A DNA stretch of 37,958 nucleotides from Cyclobacteriaceae bacterium (GCA_020436085.1 JAGQYM010000045.1:1-37958); one strand, 5' to 3'. Positions 8,464 through 16,712 are shown, numbered from the stretch's first letter. A program made the numbers and translations. Notes: a model not told the origin generated them from the sequence alone.

Positions 8464-9639
8464 CTAGACCTTCTCAATGGCCTGAAGAATGTCTGCAAGG
8501 ATATCGTCAAGATGTTCTAATCCCACTGACACGCGAATAAGGCCGGGAGTAATTCCCACTGCAAGCCTCTCCTCTTCTTTCAACTTTGAGTGTGTTGTAG
8601 ATGCAGGATGTGTTGCGATTGTTCTGGTGTCGCCCAGGTTGGCTGTATGGCTCAACATCTTCAATGAATTCAAAAACTTTTGTCCTCCGCTAAGCCCGGC
8701 TTTCAATTCGAATGTGACTAACGCGCCACCCAATCGCATTTGTTTCTTTGCCAACTCATGCTGTGGGTGTGAATTCAGGAATGGATATTTGACATAGGCG
8801 ATTGCGGGATGGCCTTCGAGCTTTTTGGCCAACTCAAGCGCATTCGCGCAGTGTTTCTCCATTCTCACTGCAAGTGTCTCAAGGCTTTTTGAAAGAACCC
8901 AGGCATTGAAAGGAGACAAAGAGGGGCCGGTATGTCTCGCAAAAAATCTTACTTCCTTGATCAGGTCTTTGCTGCCAACCACGGCACCTCCTATCACGCG
9001 ACCTTGCCCATCAATAAACTTCGTTGCAGAATGCGTAACCAGATGCGCACCCCACTTGATCGGATTCTGTAAGTATGGAGTTGCAAAACAGTTGTCAACG
9101 TTCAAAATCAGTTTGTGTTTTGCAGCAAGTTTACCCAGCCATTCCAGATCGATGATATCCAAAGCCGGATTCGAAGGTGTCTCAACAAAGATCATCTTCG
9201 TATTCGGTTGAATCAGCGCTTCCCAGGCTTCCGGCTTATCGACATCGGCATATGAATGCGAAATATTAAACCTTGGAAACAACGTGTTCAGAATCTGATG
9301 TGTTGATCCAAAAACGGATCGTGATGCCAGCACATGATCACCTGCCTTCAATAACGCAGCCATACTGATAAACATGGCTGCCATACCAGATGAAGTCGCA
9401 AAACCATCTTCTGCTCCCTCCAATGCACAAAGTTTCTCGATAAACTCACTGTTATTAGGATTGGAGAATCTTGTATAAATATTGCCTTCCTCCTCATCAG
9501 CAAACAAAGCCCTGGCCTGGTCAGCGGACTCAAAAACAAAACTTGACGTTAGATACAGCGGAGCGGAATGCTCACGAAATGAAGTTCGTTCGGATTGAAT
9601 TCGAACAGCGCGCGTTTCAAAATTTTTACTTTCCTTCAT
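8464..9639 (-). CDS. metZ: O-succinylhomoserine sulfhydrylase (Cys/Met metabolism PLP enzyme)
   Basis: A 391-residue enzyme of the gamma family of PLP enzymes. It probably makes homocysteine directly from an acylated homoserine and sulfide. Motifs: SRSVFGSTHQILNTLF, the substrate/PLP block VETPSNPALDIID, VDNCFATPYLQNP, and the Schiff-base Lys207 in HSATKFIDGQGRVIGG. The SATKFIDGQGR form is typical of MetZ rather than cystathionine gamma-lyase, though specificity within this family is hard to fix from sequence. It is last in a three-gene set with OsmC (4-nt gap) and the sodium symporter. Its stop codon touches that of the ThiF-rhodanese gene, leaving no room for a dedicated terminator. Confidence 0.88.
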   Translation of the reverse strand: MKESKNFETRAVRIQSERTSFREHSAPLYLTSSFVFESADQARALFADEEEGNIYTRFSNPNNSEFIEKLCALEGAEDGFATSSGMAAMFISMAALLKAGDHVLASRSVFGSTHQILNTLFPRFNISHSYADVDKPEAWEALIQPNTKMIFVETPSNPALDIIDLEWLGKLAAKHKLILNVDNCFATPYLQNPIKWGAHLVTHSATKFIDGQGRVIGGAVVGSKDLIKEVRFFARHTGPSLSPFNAWVLSKSLETLAVRMEKHCANALELAKKLEGHPAIAYVKYPFLNSHPQHELAKKQMRLGGALVTFELKAGLSGGQKFLNSLKMLSHTANLGDTRTIATHPASTTHSKLKEEERLAVGITPGLIRVSVGLEHLDDILADILQAIEKV

Positions 9640-9643
9640 GATT

Positions 9644-10063
9644 CTAACTCTCTACTTCGCAGCTGTAGGAAAGCTTCACTGACTTATCCAGCGTAGCCGC
9701 TACTGAGCAATATTTATCAATCGACAACGACACAGCTCTTTCTGCCTTTTCCAATGTTACATTTCCAAACACGACATAACGAAGTTGAATCGACTGAAAT
9801 GGATTGGGCGCTTTGCCTTCCTTCCTATCTCCCTTTACAAACACTTTTATTCCTGTCACCTGCTGTTGTTGCTTTCGCAGAATACTTAGCACATCGATGG
9901 TACTACACCCTGCCAAAGCACTCAAAAGCATTTGCATAGGCCGCATCCCCTTTCCTGTTCCACCAATTGATGGTGAAGCATCAAGATGAACTTCATTGCC
10001 ATCTGGGTTTTTTGCCACGAGGTGAAACTCACCATCAACTCTTGATAATTCGATTTCTGTCAT
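9644..10063 (-). CDS. OsmC-family thiol peroxidase-like protein
   Basis: A 139-residue OsmC/Ohr-fold protein. The two conserved redox cysteines are Cys53 in SALAGCSTIDVLSIL and Cys119 in IDKYCSVAATL; family members use this pair to reduce organic hydroperoxides. The length is that of the short YhfA-like OsmC branch, whose substrate is often unknown. The gene starts with ATGA overlapping the symporter's TGA (10060-10063) and ends 4 nt before metZ. Translational coupling across all three genes is therefore likely. Placement between a transporter and a sulfur-assimilation enzyme suggests a role with a sulfur compound or peroxide, which is inference only. Confidence 0.88.
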   Translation of the reverse strand: MTEIELSRVDGEFHLVAKNPDGNEVHLDASPSIGGTGKGMRPMQMLLSALAGCSTIDVLSILRKQQQQVTGIKVFVKGDRKEGKAPNPFQSIQLRYVVFGNVTLEKAERAVSLSIDKYCSVAATLDKSVKLSYSCEVES

Positions 10064-11445
10064 TTGGCCGTAATTTTTTCCGAAAGCAAACTAACGACAA
10101 TCAGCGTTAAGATGCTAACGATGGTGGCGGGTACGAGGCCGGGGACGCTGATCTCATAGAACCACTTGAACACGGCCCAAGTGACCAGGCCGGTAAACAT
10201 TGAGGCCATCGCCCCTGCACTATTGGTACGACTCCAGTAAAGACCGAAAGTGAGTGGCGCAAATAATGACACGAGGCTGAAAATAGAGGACTCGGACACG
10301 AGCTCGTAAATGTTTTCGCGAAGACATGCCATCACCGTTGCTACACAACTAAAAAACAATATGGAAGCTCTTGTCACATTCAGCAGTTGCTTGTCGGTCA
10401 ACTCTCCTTTCATCAAGGGCTTCACCAGGTTTTCTGAAAAGATTGATGCCGGAGCAAGGATTGCGCTACTGGTTGTGCTCATAATCGCTGACAGCAATGA
10501 ACCGAAGAATAGTATTTGTATCGGCATAGCGGTATGCATTAAGACCATGTTGGGGAGTGCAAGCTGAGCATCTCCGCCCAGTTGTGCACCGTAAAGGTAT
10601 TTTGTGCAAAGGCTAATGAACAACGGGAGCATCGCGACAGTCAGATAAAGTACCGCGGCCACAAAGCAAGATCGTACAGCGATGTTCACGGAGCCAGACG
10701 ACATGACACGTTGAAACACATCCTGTGATGGAATAGAACCTAGCCCTAACACAGACCATGCAGCTATGTAGGCGGTTATCTCTGTTATATTAAATGAGGG
10801 AAAGAACTTGAAGTTTCGCGGGTTCACTTCGTTGAGTACTGTCGTCACTCCGCCTGCTTCTCCTGCAAGCACTACGGCCAACACGATCAAGCCTGTGACA
10901 ATAATTATACTTTGGACGAAGTCGGTAACTGAAATTGCCCACATACCTCCGATGAAGGTGTAACCTGTAACTACGACCGAGCTGAAGACGACTCCCTGCC
11001 ATAGCTCAAGACCGGCCACTACGTTGAGGATTAGTCCCATCGCTACGAGCTGTGCCGCGATATACCCTACATAAGGAGGAGCCAGAAAGATACTTGCAAC
11101 CAGTTCTGTGCGATGGCCAAAACGCTGCTTAAAAAAATCTCCAAGCGTGAGGAGATTCATATTGTATAGTTTTCTCGCAAAAAAAAGTCCGAACAGTACC
11201 AAACATAGTGCTGCTCCAAAGGGGTCTTCGATAACCGAGTACAATCCGCCTTCCAGAAACTCGGCAGAAGCACCAAAGACGGTTTCAGAACCGAACCAGG
11301 TGGCAAAGAGTGCAGCAGAACTTAGCATGATTGGCAGGCTTCGCCCGGCCAGCATAAAGTCACCAGTAGTTTTGACTCTGCGTGAAGCCCAATAGCCTAT
11401 GCCAACGGTTAGCGCCAGATAAAACATTATAGAGACGAGGAGCAA
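10060..11445 (-). CDS. Sodium:solute symporter (SSS/SSF family)
   Basis: A 461-residue integral inner-membrane protein with about 12-13 hydrophobic segments. SSF features include YWASRRVKTTGDFMLAGRSL after TM1, ATWFGSETVFGASAEFLEGG in the TM2 region, and later GGMWAISVTDFVQ and WSVLGLGSIPSQDVFQRVM. These are family blocks for Na+-coupled uptake of organic solutes. The solute cannot be read from the sequence. The start is uncertain: TTG at 11445 keeps TM1 whole (LLLVSIMFYLALTVGIGYW), whereas the first ATG (11427) would cut it; an in-frame stop lies at 11470-11472. It is the first gene of the symporter-OsmC-MetZ set. No clear promoter was found in the 69-nt gap upstream. Confidence 0.88.
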   Translation of the reverse strand: MLLVSIMFYLALTVGIGYWASRRVKTTGDFMLAGRSLPIMLSSAALFATWFGSETVFGASAEFLEGGLYSVIEDPFGAALCLVLFGLFFARKLYNMNLLTLGDFFKQRFGHRTELVASIFLAPPYVGYIAAQLVAMGLILNVVAGLELWQGVVFSSVVVTGYTFIGGMWAISVTDFVQSIIIVTGLIVLAVVLAGEAGGVTTVLNEVNPRNFKFFPSFNITEITAYIAAWSVLGLGSIPSQDVFQRVMSSGSVNIAVRSCFVAAVLYLTVAMLPLFISLCTKYLYGAQLGGDAQLALPNMVLMHTAMPIQILFFGSLLSAIMSTTSSAILAPASIFSENLVKPLMKGELTDKQLLNVTRASILFFSCVATVMACLRENIYELVSESSIFSLVSLFAPLTFGLYWSRTNSAGAMASMFTGLVTWAVFKWFYEISVPGLVPATIVSILTLIVVSLLSEKITAK

Positions 11446-11514
11446 CTGCGTATCTAGGTTTCGGTTGCCCTAAAAGTATCAATCAGAGAAAGAAAATCAA
11501 TGATAGACGATGAG

Positions 11515-12045
11515 TTAATTACGCGTCATGTCAAAATCAACCTTGACTTCAACTTCTTCGGTAATCTCCTGCCAAAGGAGTTTTGGAATTTTAATTTTGT
11601 AATCGGCCAGGCGCACTGTAAAGGTGGATGTGATGTGGAGGTTATTACCGGACTGCGTCATAAGCCCGAGGATCATCACCTTGTTAGATTGACCATGAAT
11701 AGTGAGTGTGCCATTGACTGAGACTTTCTTCTCTGTTTGTGTTGCTGGGTTTACATCAGAGATTATTCCGGAAAAGCTTGCCGAGGGATATAGCTCTGAC
11801 TCCATGTACTTCTCGTTGAAGTGCTGCTTCATCAGTGACTTCTCGAATTCAAATTCAGAGATTTTTACGCTGAACTGAACTTCACCTGATTCGAGATTTA
11901 CAAATCCGCTACAATGACTGTTGATGGCGGATATGTCTTCTATGGAAGCTTCGGAGAAGAAGGAAATATCACCCGTTGCAGTTTCATATCGCTGTGCGTG
12001 TGCGGTTAGAACTCCAAAGTATATGAAGAAAGTAAGTAGCCTCAT
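11515..12045 (-). CDS. Exported YceI-family protein
   Basis: A 176-residue YceI-like lipocalin-fold protein with a signal peptide ending at AHA|Q (about residue 18). The family pattern is clear: an early F-x-S-E-A region, the central MKQHFNEKYMESELYPSASF block (about 72-91), NGTLTIHGQSNKV, and a C-terminal TVRLADYKIKIPKLL. YceI proteins bind polyisoprenoid-like or other long hydrophobic molecules in the periplasm. In several bacteria they sit beside cytochromes, which is also the case here. Its ATG overlaps the TGA of the upstream haem lipoprotein gene (12042-12045), so the two are probably translationally coupled and made in fixed ratio. The precise ligand is unknown. Confidence 0.88.
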   Translation of the reverse strand: MRLLTFFIYFGVLTAHAQRYETATGDISFFSEASIEDISAINSHCSGFVNLESGEVQFSVKISEFEFEKSLMKQHFNEKYMESELYPSASFSGIISDVNPATQTEKKVSVNGTLTIHGQSNKVMILGLMTQSGNNLHITSTFTVRLADYKIKIPKLLWQEITEEVEVKVDFDMTRN

Positions 12046-12833
12046 TTATTGGCTCCGTCAGCTACCCAGCAAGCGATTAAGTCAATCTGCTCCTGCGACA
12101 GGTTGCTATTTGGTGGCATTGATTTGTTGGCAGTTAAGGTTCTAATGGCGTTTGAGTTCTCTTTCACATTCTCAAAGAGCGTGTAATCACTCTGTGCCCC
12201 CAAACTTCCATCGTGACAATTAGTGGTCGCGCAGTTGAGTTCAATTAATGATTTTATGGTTTGATACTGCATCCCAGGAACTTCAACCTTGATAAAAACA
12301 GTACAGCCATTTGCGTCCTTAGCTTCAACAGAGTAAATGCCTTTACCCAAATCTGGAATGACATTACTCGGAGCAAAACTATTATTGTTTAATCTGAATT
12401 GGTAGGGAGATGCACCTCCGGTAACATCTACCGTGATGAACCCGTTGCTATTGGGAGGGCACTCCGTACTGCCTGTTGGTGTGGCCGTGGCATCAAAATC
12501 TGAGCCGGTCGTTCCAAGTTTTACATCTACTGATTTGGTGCAGTCTCCATTCCCTCCGGTTACATTTATTTTGTATGAACCCGCCTTTAGCCCAGTGAAT
12601 AATCCAGTGGAGTTTGTTAGCCCGTTCAAATCATATGTGTAGGGTTCGACACCACTTGAAGCGGTAACCTGAACGCTAGCGTCATCATCTCCACAAGCTG
12701 TAACGTCCGATTTGCTGGTGACAGCCAGAGTAAGTTGCGTACAATCGAGTGGTGGTTGGTCGTCTTCTTTGCATCCAGATAATATGGTAACGAGTGAAGC
12801 TATCGCTACGGAAATCAAAACCATTCTATTCAT
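12042..12833 (-). CDS. Lipoprotein with two SprB-type repeats and a C-terminal c-type cytochrome domain
   Basis: The ATG at 12833 is chosen because it gives a lipoprotein signal (VLISVAIASLVTILSGC, Cys21) followed by KEDD, an acidic surface-export-like motif; the frame extends 60 nt further upstream to 12893 without useful features. The 263-residue product has two Ig-like SprB-type repeats (about 35-107 and 115-187) with GGASPYQF and KDANGC signatures. The C-terminal 70 residues look like a small cytochrome c: C201-ATTN-C206-H207 (a CX4CH rather than CX2CH haem site) and a likely axial Met239 in KSMPPNSNLS, then DLIACWVADGA. It is coupled to the YceI gene. Electron transfer at the cell surface or periplasm is inferred; the partner is unknown. 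Confidence 0.8.
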   Translation of the reverse strand: MNRMVLISVAIASLVTILSGCKEDDQPPLDCTQLTLAVTSKSDVTACGDDDASVQVTASSGVEPYTYDLNGLTNSTGLFTGLKAGSYKINVTGGNGDCTKSVDVKLGTTGSDFDATATPTGSTECPPNSNGFITVDVTGGASPYQFRLNNNSFAPSNVIPDLGKGIYSVEAKDANGCTVFIKVEVPGMQYQTIKSLIELNCATTNCHDGSLGAQSDYTLFENVKENSNAIRTLTANKSMPPNSNLSQEQIDLIACWVADGANK

Positions 12834-12985
12834 CACTATCGCATTTATTGCTCGCAGGTTTATACACATCATCAAGTATAGGTCAACACTCAAAAATAAG
12901 GAATGAGGGGAATGACGCTTAGTCGCTTATGGAAAATTGAAAGGATCGTGAGGCAGGATACCTTAAAGTGAGTGATGGGGTGCCG

Positions 12986-13024
12986 TAAAAAGAAAATCCC
13001 CCGAAGTCCTTGACCCCAGGGGAT
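12986..13024 (-). terminator. Terminator after the small membrane-protein gene
   Basis: On the minus strand ATCCCC (13024-13019) pairs with GGGGAT (13001-12996), followed by TTTTCTTTTT. It lies about 20 nt past the stop at 13045, supporting that small frame as a real gene. The remaining part of the 12834-13044 gap shows no further feature. Confidence 0.65.
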
Positions 13025-13044
13025 AATCCTGTCTATAGTTGGCT

Positions 13045-13320
13045 TTAATCTGACACTAAGGTAAGGGCAGCAGTTATGAACCAAAACACCAACCCGATCA
13101 CTTGATTTAATCGCTGGTGAGTTGCATTTTTTACCGATAAGTGGCTTTGGTGGAGTCGGATTGGGTTGAATCGGGGACTTGAAACTGCTTTTTTATCCTT
13201 TCCTTTAAGTTGTGATTTGGAGCCTGGAAAGGTGGTTCTGGAGCTGATGTCGTAGCTGATGTAGGCCAGCACGACTACGAACAGGCCTGCCATGATGAGG
13301 AAGACTTTTGATTTCTTCAT
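13045..13320 (-). CDS. Small predicted membrane protein of unknown function
   Basis: A 91-residue frame starting at ATG 13320 (MKKSKVFLIMAGLFVVVLAY). It has a strong N-terminal membrane segment (about 6-23) after a Lys-rich start. A basic, Ser-rich middle contains SSRTTFPGSKSQLKGK. A possible second hydrophobic segment (VIGLVFWFITAALTL) lies near the C-terminus. It sits between the rplT terminator and its own terminator, and follows the translation-factor operon on the same strand. I do not recognise the family. The N-terminal half looks more gene-like than the C-terminal half, so a shorter real product with a sequencing or natural frameshift cannot be ruled out. Confidence 0.5.
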   Translation of the reverse strand: MKKSKVFLIMAGLFVVVLAYISYDISSRTTFPGSKSQLKGKDKKAVSSPRFNPIRLHQSHLSVKNATHQRLNQVIGLVFWFITAALTLVSD

Positions 13321-13326
13321 TAGAAA

Positions 13327-13349
13327 CAAAAAAGGGGCTTACGGCCCCT
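13327..13349 (-). terminator. Terminator after rplT
   Basis: On the minus strand GGGGC (13348-13344), loop CGTAA, GCCCC (13338-13334) and then a T run (13333-13328). It starts 5 nt after the rplT stop and ends 7 nt before the ATG of the small membrane-protein gene. Confidence 0.8.
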
Positions 13350-13353
13350 CTTT

Positions 13354-13698
13354 TTAGTTTAGTTTTTTTACGATCGCCTCGAAGGCCTCCGGATGGTTGG
13401 CTGCGAGGTCGGCCAGTACTTTGCGGTTCAACTCAATTCCTGCCTTTCCGAGTTTACCCATAAACTCAGAGTAAGACATGCCATGCAATCTTGCGCCTGC
13501 ATTGATCCTTTGAATCCAAAGTGATCTGAAATCTCTTTTCTTGGCTTTGCGGTCTCTGTAGGCATACACAAGACCTTTTTCGACAGTGTTCTTAGCGACT
13601 GTCCAAACATTTTTTCTGCGTCCGAAAAAGCCTTTGGCTAATTTGAGGACTCTCTTGCGCTTAGCGCGAGATGCTACATTGTTTACTGAACGTGGCAT
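13354..13698 (-). CDS. rplT: 50S ribosomal protein L20
   Basis: A 114-residue L20 with a basic N-terminal arm ([20 protein letters not shown]), the conserved [36 protein letters not shown] and the C-terminal [14 protein letters not shown]. It binds 23S rRNA early in large-subunit assembly. It is last in the classic order thrS-infC-rpmI-rplT. In other bacteria L20 represses its own operon by binding leader RNA; here a perfect hairpin in the 113-nt rpmI-rplT spacer is a candidate control structure, though this is not established for the phylum. Confidence 0.98.
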   Translation of the reverse strand: MPRSVNNVASRAKRKRVLKLAKGFFGRRKNVWTVAKNTVEKGLVYAYRDRKAKKRDFRSLWIQRINAGARLHGMSYSEFMGKLGKAGIELNRKVLADLAANHPEAFEAIVKKLN

Positions 13699-13776
13699 TA
13701 CTTTTCAAATTTTTGGTCGTTGGCGCCTCTGAATTAACGGAGATCTTTTTTGCTCAAGGACCGGGTTTAACATAAC

Positions 13777-13797
13777 TGTGGTTGCGTCCCAACCACA
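13777..13797 (-). promoter_or_regulatory. Perfect hairpin in the rpmI-rplT spacer
   Basis: TGTGGTTG and CAACCACA form a perfect 8-bp stem with a 5-nt loop. It starts 14 nt after the rpmI stop and is 78 nt ahead of the rplT start. No T run follows on the minus strand, so it is not a standard terminator; an RNA processing, attenuation or L20-binding element is possible. Confidence 0.45.
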
Positions 13798-13811
13798 AAC
13801 CTAATTGTGAC

Positions 13812-14012
13812 TTATACCAGATAGGGAAGCATGGCTTTGATATTACCCTCATCTTCTTTTCTGACGGTAGTTTTCTGAGCCAGTCTTCTTTTCTGCTTAG
13901 TCTCCTTCTTTGTCAGGATGTGGTTCATATAAGCCTTTTTGCGCTTAATCTTACCACTACCAGTGACTTTGAATCTCTTCTTGGCACCTGACTTGGTCTT
14001 TAACTTTGGCAT
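13812..14012 (-). CDS. rpmI: 50S ribosomal protein L35
   Basis: A 66-residue, highly basic L35, normal in length. It has the conserved opening [20 protein letters not shown], then [16 protein letters not shown] and RRLAQKTTV. It is 18 nt downstream of infC and 113 nt upstream of rplT on the same strand, the conserved arrangement for these genes. Confidence 0.98.
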   Translation of the reverse strand: MPKLKTKSGAKKRFKVTGSGKIKRKKAYMNHILTKKETKQKRRLAQKTTVRKEDEGNIKAMLPYLV

Positions 14013-14030
14013 TATTTACACTTTAAAAAA

Positions 14031-14609
14031 TTACTTTTTTGCTTTTGGAGCCAACATCATATACATCCGCTTCCCCTCCAACTTTGGCATAAGTTCTACT
14101 TTGCCATGGTCTTCCAGTGATTGGGCGAACTTCAACAACAGAATCTCCCCCCTTTCCTTGTACACAATCGATCTTCCTACGAAGTGAACATAGGCTTTAA
14201 CCTTTGCTCCTTCCTGAAGGAAGTTAACGGCATGCTTCAGTTTGAAGTTGAAGTCATGATCGTCAGTGTTGGGCCCAAATCTGATTTCTTTAACAACCGT
14301 CTTTTGGGCGTTCGCCTTTATCTCCTTCTGTTTCTTCTTCTGCTCGTACTTAAACTTTGAGTAGTCAATGACTTTGCAAACTGGTGGAACCGCGTTAGGC
14401 GATATCTCCACCAAATCCAAGCCCTGCTCCTGTGCCATCTTAATAGCCACCGAGGTTGGATATACGTCCACCTTTATGTTATCTCCCACCACACGCACCT
14501 GGGGTGCGACTATCCTCTCATTTACTCGATAAGGTTCCTCTACAACTCTCTGTCTGAAGCCCCTGCCCCTGCTATTTGGGGGCCTCCTGTTACCTTGAAA
14601 TATTGCCAC
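14031..14609 (-). CDS. infC: Translation initiation factor IF-3
   Basis: A 192-residue IF-3 that keeps ribosomal subunits apart and checks initiator tRNA pairing. The N-domain has [20 protein letters not shown], then [20 protein letters not shown] and [14 protein letters not shown]. The C-domain has [19 protein letters not shown] and [15 protein letters not shown]. No ATG fits: GTG at 14609-14607 is the best start, with an in-frame stop at 14621-14619; the third codon is ATA. Non-ATG starts on infC are known to permit IF-3 to limit its own translation, which may apply here. A basic extension (about residues 3-24, rich in Arg and Pro) precedes the N-domain. Confidence 0.96.
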   Translation of the reverse strand: MAIFQGNRRPPNSRGRGFRQRVVEEPYRVNERIVAPQVRVVGDNIKVDVYPTSVAIKMAQEQGLDLVEISPNAVPPVCKVIDYSKFKYEQKKKQKEIKANAQKTVVKEIRFGPNTDDHDFNFKLKHAVNFLQEGAKVKAYVHFVGRSIVYKERGEILLLKFAQSLEDHGKVELMPKLEGKRMYMMLAPKAKK

Positions 14610-14659
14610 TAAAAGGGTTTAAGTTACTATTCTCGCTGCCAGACCCACTGACAGGGCTG

Positions 14660-14691
14660 CAAATATCGCTATTATTTCAACTTTTCAAAAA
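14660..14691 (-). promoter_or_regulatory. Candidate internal promoter ahead of infC
   Basis: In the 136-nt thrS-infC gap, minus-strand TTTTTG (14691-14686) and GATATTTG (14667-14660) are 18 nt apart, near the Bacteroidota layout with one mismatch at -7. The 10-mer CGATATTTGC here recurs exactly ahead of thrS (16712-16703). The roughly 45-nt leader after it can form a short imperfect hairpin (CAGCCC with GGG-U-CUG). Confidence 0.4.
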
Positions 14692-14745
14692 CGCCCCCAG
14701 ACTTAAATTTGGGATGAAACCATGGGTTTTTGAGCAGATTTGCCA

Positions 14746-16683
14746 TTAAAGCGGTGGTGTACTTTCCTTGACGAAGTATTCCTCAAACTCGCTTAGCGCC
14801 ATTGACCCCTGATCGCCCGCGCCATGCTTGCGTACAGCTACCTTGCGTTCGGCTACCTCCTTCTCTCCCACGATCAACATAAATGGCACCTTGCGAACCT
14901 CTGCATCTCTGATCTTCCGCCCAATCTTCTCGTCCCGGTCATCTGCATAGCCTCTGATGTCCCTGTTTTTAAGGCCATCCAACACCTGTTGTGCGTAGTC
15001 GTTGAACCGCTCTGAGATAGGGAGAACGGCTATCTGTTCGGGCGACAACCACAGCGGGAAGTTACCTGCGCAGTGCTCAATCAGGATCGCGACAAAACGT
15101 TCCATTGACCCGAATGGTGCGCGGTGAATCATGACGGGTCGGTGCTTCTGATTGTCGGAGCCGACATATTCAAGCTCGAATCGTTCTGGCAGCTGGTAGT
15201 CAACCTGAATTGTTCCCAACTGCCAATTGCGGCCGAGTGCATCCTTTACCATGAAGTCCAGCTTTGGACCATAGAAGGCGGCCTCTCCTTTAACAGCCAC
15301 GGTTTTCAAATTGCGTTCATCGGCAGCTTCCTGAATCTCTCTCTCCGCCCGATCCCAAAGGGCATCTTCTCCAATATACTTCTGCTTGTTTTCGGGGTCG
15401 CGTAGGGAAACCTGTGCGGTGTAGTTTTCAAAACCGAGGGAGTTGAAAACGTGTAGTACCAGATCGATTACTTTGATGAACTCTTCCTTCACCTGATCGG
15501 GACGGCAGAAAATATGGGCATCATCCTGGGTAAATCCTCTCACGCGTGTGAGTCCGTGAAGTTCACCACTTTGCTCATAGCGATATACGGTACCAAACTC
15601 TGCATATCTAACAGGCAAATCCTTATAGGAACGAGGCTTTACTTTGTATATCTCAATGTGATGAGGGCAGTTCATTGGTTTCAACAGAAACTCCTCGTTG
15701 GCATCTGGAGTGTGAATGGGTTGGAAAGAATCCTTACCATACTTCTCGTAGTGACCCGAAGTCACATAAAGATCTTTGCCTCCGATATGCGGAGTCACGA
15801 CAGGATCGTATCCCGCTTTTATTTGCGCCTTGCGCATAAACTGTTCGAGGCGCTCACGTAAGATGGTTCCTTTTGGCAACCAAAGCGGCAACCCCATTCC
15901 TACTTTTTCTGAAAAGGCAAATAGCTCAAGTTCGCGGCCCAGTTTTCTGTGATCTCTCTTGCGTGCCTCTTCAAGCAGCTTCAGGTATTCTTCAAGCTCT
16001 TTCTGTTTAGGAAAAGTGATTCCATAAATGCGTGTGAGCATTTTGTTCTTTTCATCTCCTCGCCAATATGCACCTGCTACGTTGAGCAGCTTTACCGCCT
16101 TGATGACACCGGTTGAAGGGATGTGTGGTCCACGACAGAGGTCAACGAAGTCGCCTTGTTGGTAAAAGGTGATTGATCCGTCTGCCAGGTCTTTGATCAA
16201 CTCCAACTTGTATTGATCTCCCTTTTTTGTGAAGTAGTCAATGGCTTCACTCTTGGAAACATCTCTGCGTTCGAAAGCATTGTCTTTACGAGCTAGCTCG
16301 ATCATCTTCTTTTCTACGGCCGCGAGGTCGTCTTCACCAAAGCTCTTGTCTCCCAAGTCCACATCGTAGTAAAATCCGTTTTCGATTGGAGGACCGATAC
16401 CGAATTTCACGCCTGGGTAAAGTGCTTCAAGCGCCTCAGCCAGTAGGTGGGCGGATGAGTGCCAAAACGCGTACTTGCCTCCTTTATCATTCCACGTAAA
16501 GATTTTGATGGACGCGTCTTTGTCGATGGTTCGATTCAAATCCCATATCTCGCCATTAACTTCGATAGACATTGCATTTCTTGCCAATCCTTCGCTTATG
16601 CTTTTGGCAACGTCTATTCCTTTCACGCCTTTATCAAATTCCTTAACGGAACCATCGGGTAATGTTATCTTAACAACACTCAT
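14746..16683 (-). CDS. thrS: Threonine--tRNA ligase
   Basis: A 645-residue class II threonyl-tRNA synthetase. The ATG at 16683 is used because [16 protein letters not shown] is the usual start of the TGS domain; the frame runs 63 nt further up without homology. Order of domains: TGS (1-63), the editing domain with [11 protein letters not shown] and RGPHIPSTG, and the catalytic core with [30 protein letters not shown] (motif 2) and [12 protein letters not shown] (motif 3). The zinc ligands are the Cys of NCPHH, the His of DDAHIF and the His of MIHRAP. A C-terminal anticodon domain follows. It leads the thrS-infC-rpmI-rplT run. Confidence 0.98.
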   Translation of the reverse strand: MSVVKITLPDGSVKEFDKGVKGIDVAKSISEGLARNAMSIEVNGEIWDLNRTIDKDASIKIFTWNDKGGKYAFWHSSAHLLAEALEALYPGVKFGIGPPIENGFYYDVDLGDKSFGEDDLAAVEKKMIELARKDNAFERRDVSKSEAIDYFTKKGDQYKLELIKDLADGSITFYQQGDFVDLCRGPHIPSTGVIKAVKLLNVAGAYWRGDEKNKMLTRIYGITFPKQKELEEYLKLLEEARKRDHRKLGRELELFAFSEKVGMGLPLWLPKGTILRERLEQFMRKAQIKAGYDPVVTPHIGGKDLYVTSGHYEKYGKDSFQPIHTPDANEEFLLKPMNCPHHIEIYKVKPRSYKDLPVRYAEFGTVYRYEQSGELHGLTRVRGFTQDDAHIFCRPDQVKEEFIKVIDLVLHVFNSLGFENYTAQVSLRDPENKQKYIGEDALWDRAEREIQEAADERNLKTVAVKGEAAFYGPKLDFMVKDALGRNWQLGTIQVDYQLPERFELEYVGSDNQKHRPVMIHRAPFGSMERFVAILIEHCAGNFPLWLSPEQIAVLPISERFNDYAQQVLDGLKNRDIRGYADDRDEKIGRKIRDAEVRKVPFMLIVGEKEVAERKVAVRKHGAGDQGSMALSEFEEYFVKESTPPL

Positions 16684-16702
16684 CAAATTCAAATTTTGGA
16701 AC

Positions 16703-16712
16703 GCAAATATCG
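16703..16712 (-). promoter_or_regulatory. Candidate -7 element for thrS
   Basis: The minus-strand 10-mer CGATATTTGC contains GATATTTG, one mismatch from TAnnTTTG, and lies about 20 nt before the thrS ATG. The same 10-mer occurs ahead of infC. It lies within the longer open frame, supporting the downstream thrS start. Confidence 0.35.

Noticed and set aside
12890-13084. 64-residue minus-strand frame
   Set aside because: It spans the terminator at 12986-13024, overlaps the end of the small membrane-protein gene and shows no coding features.
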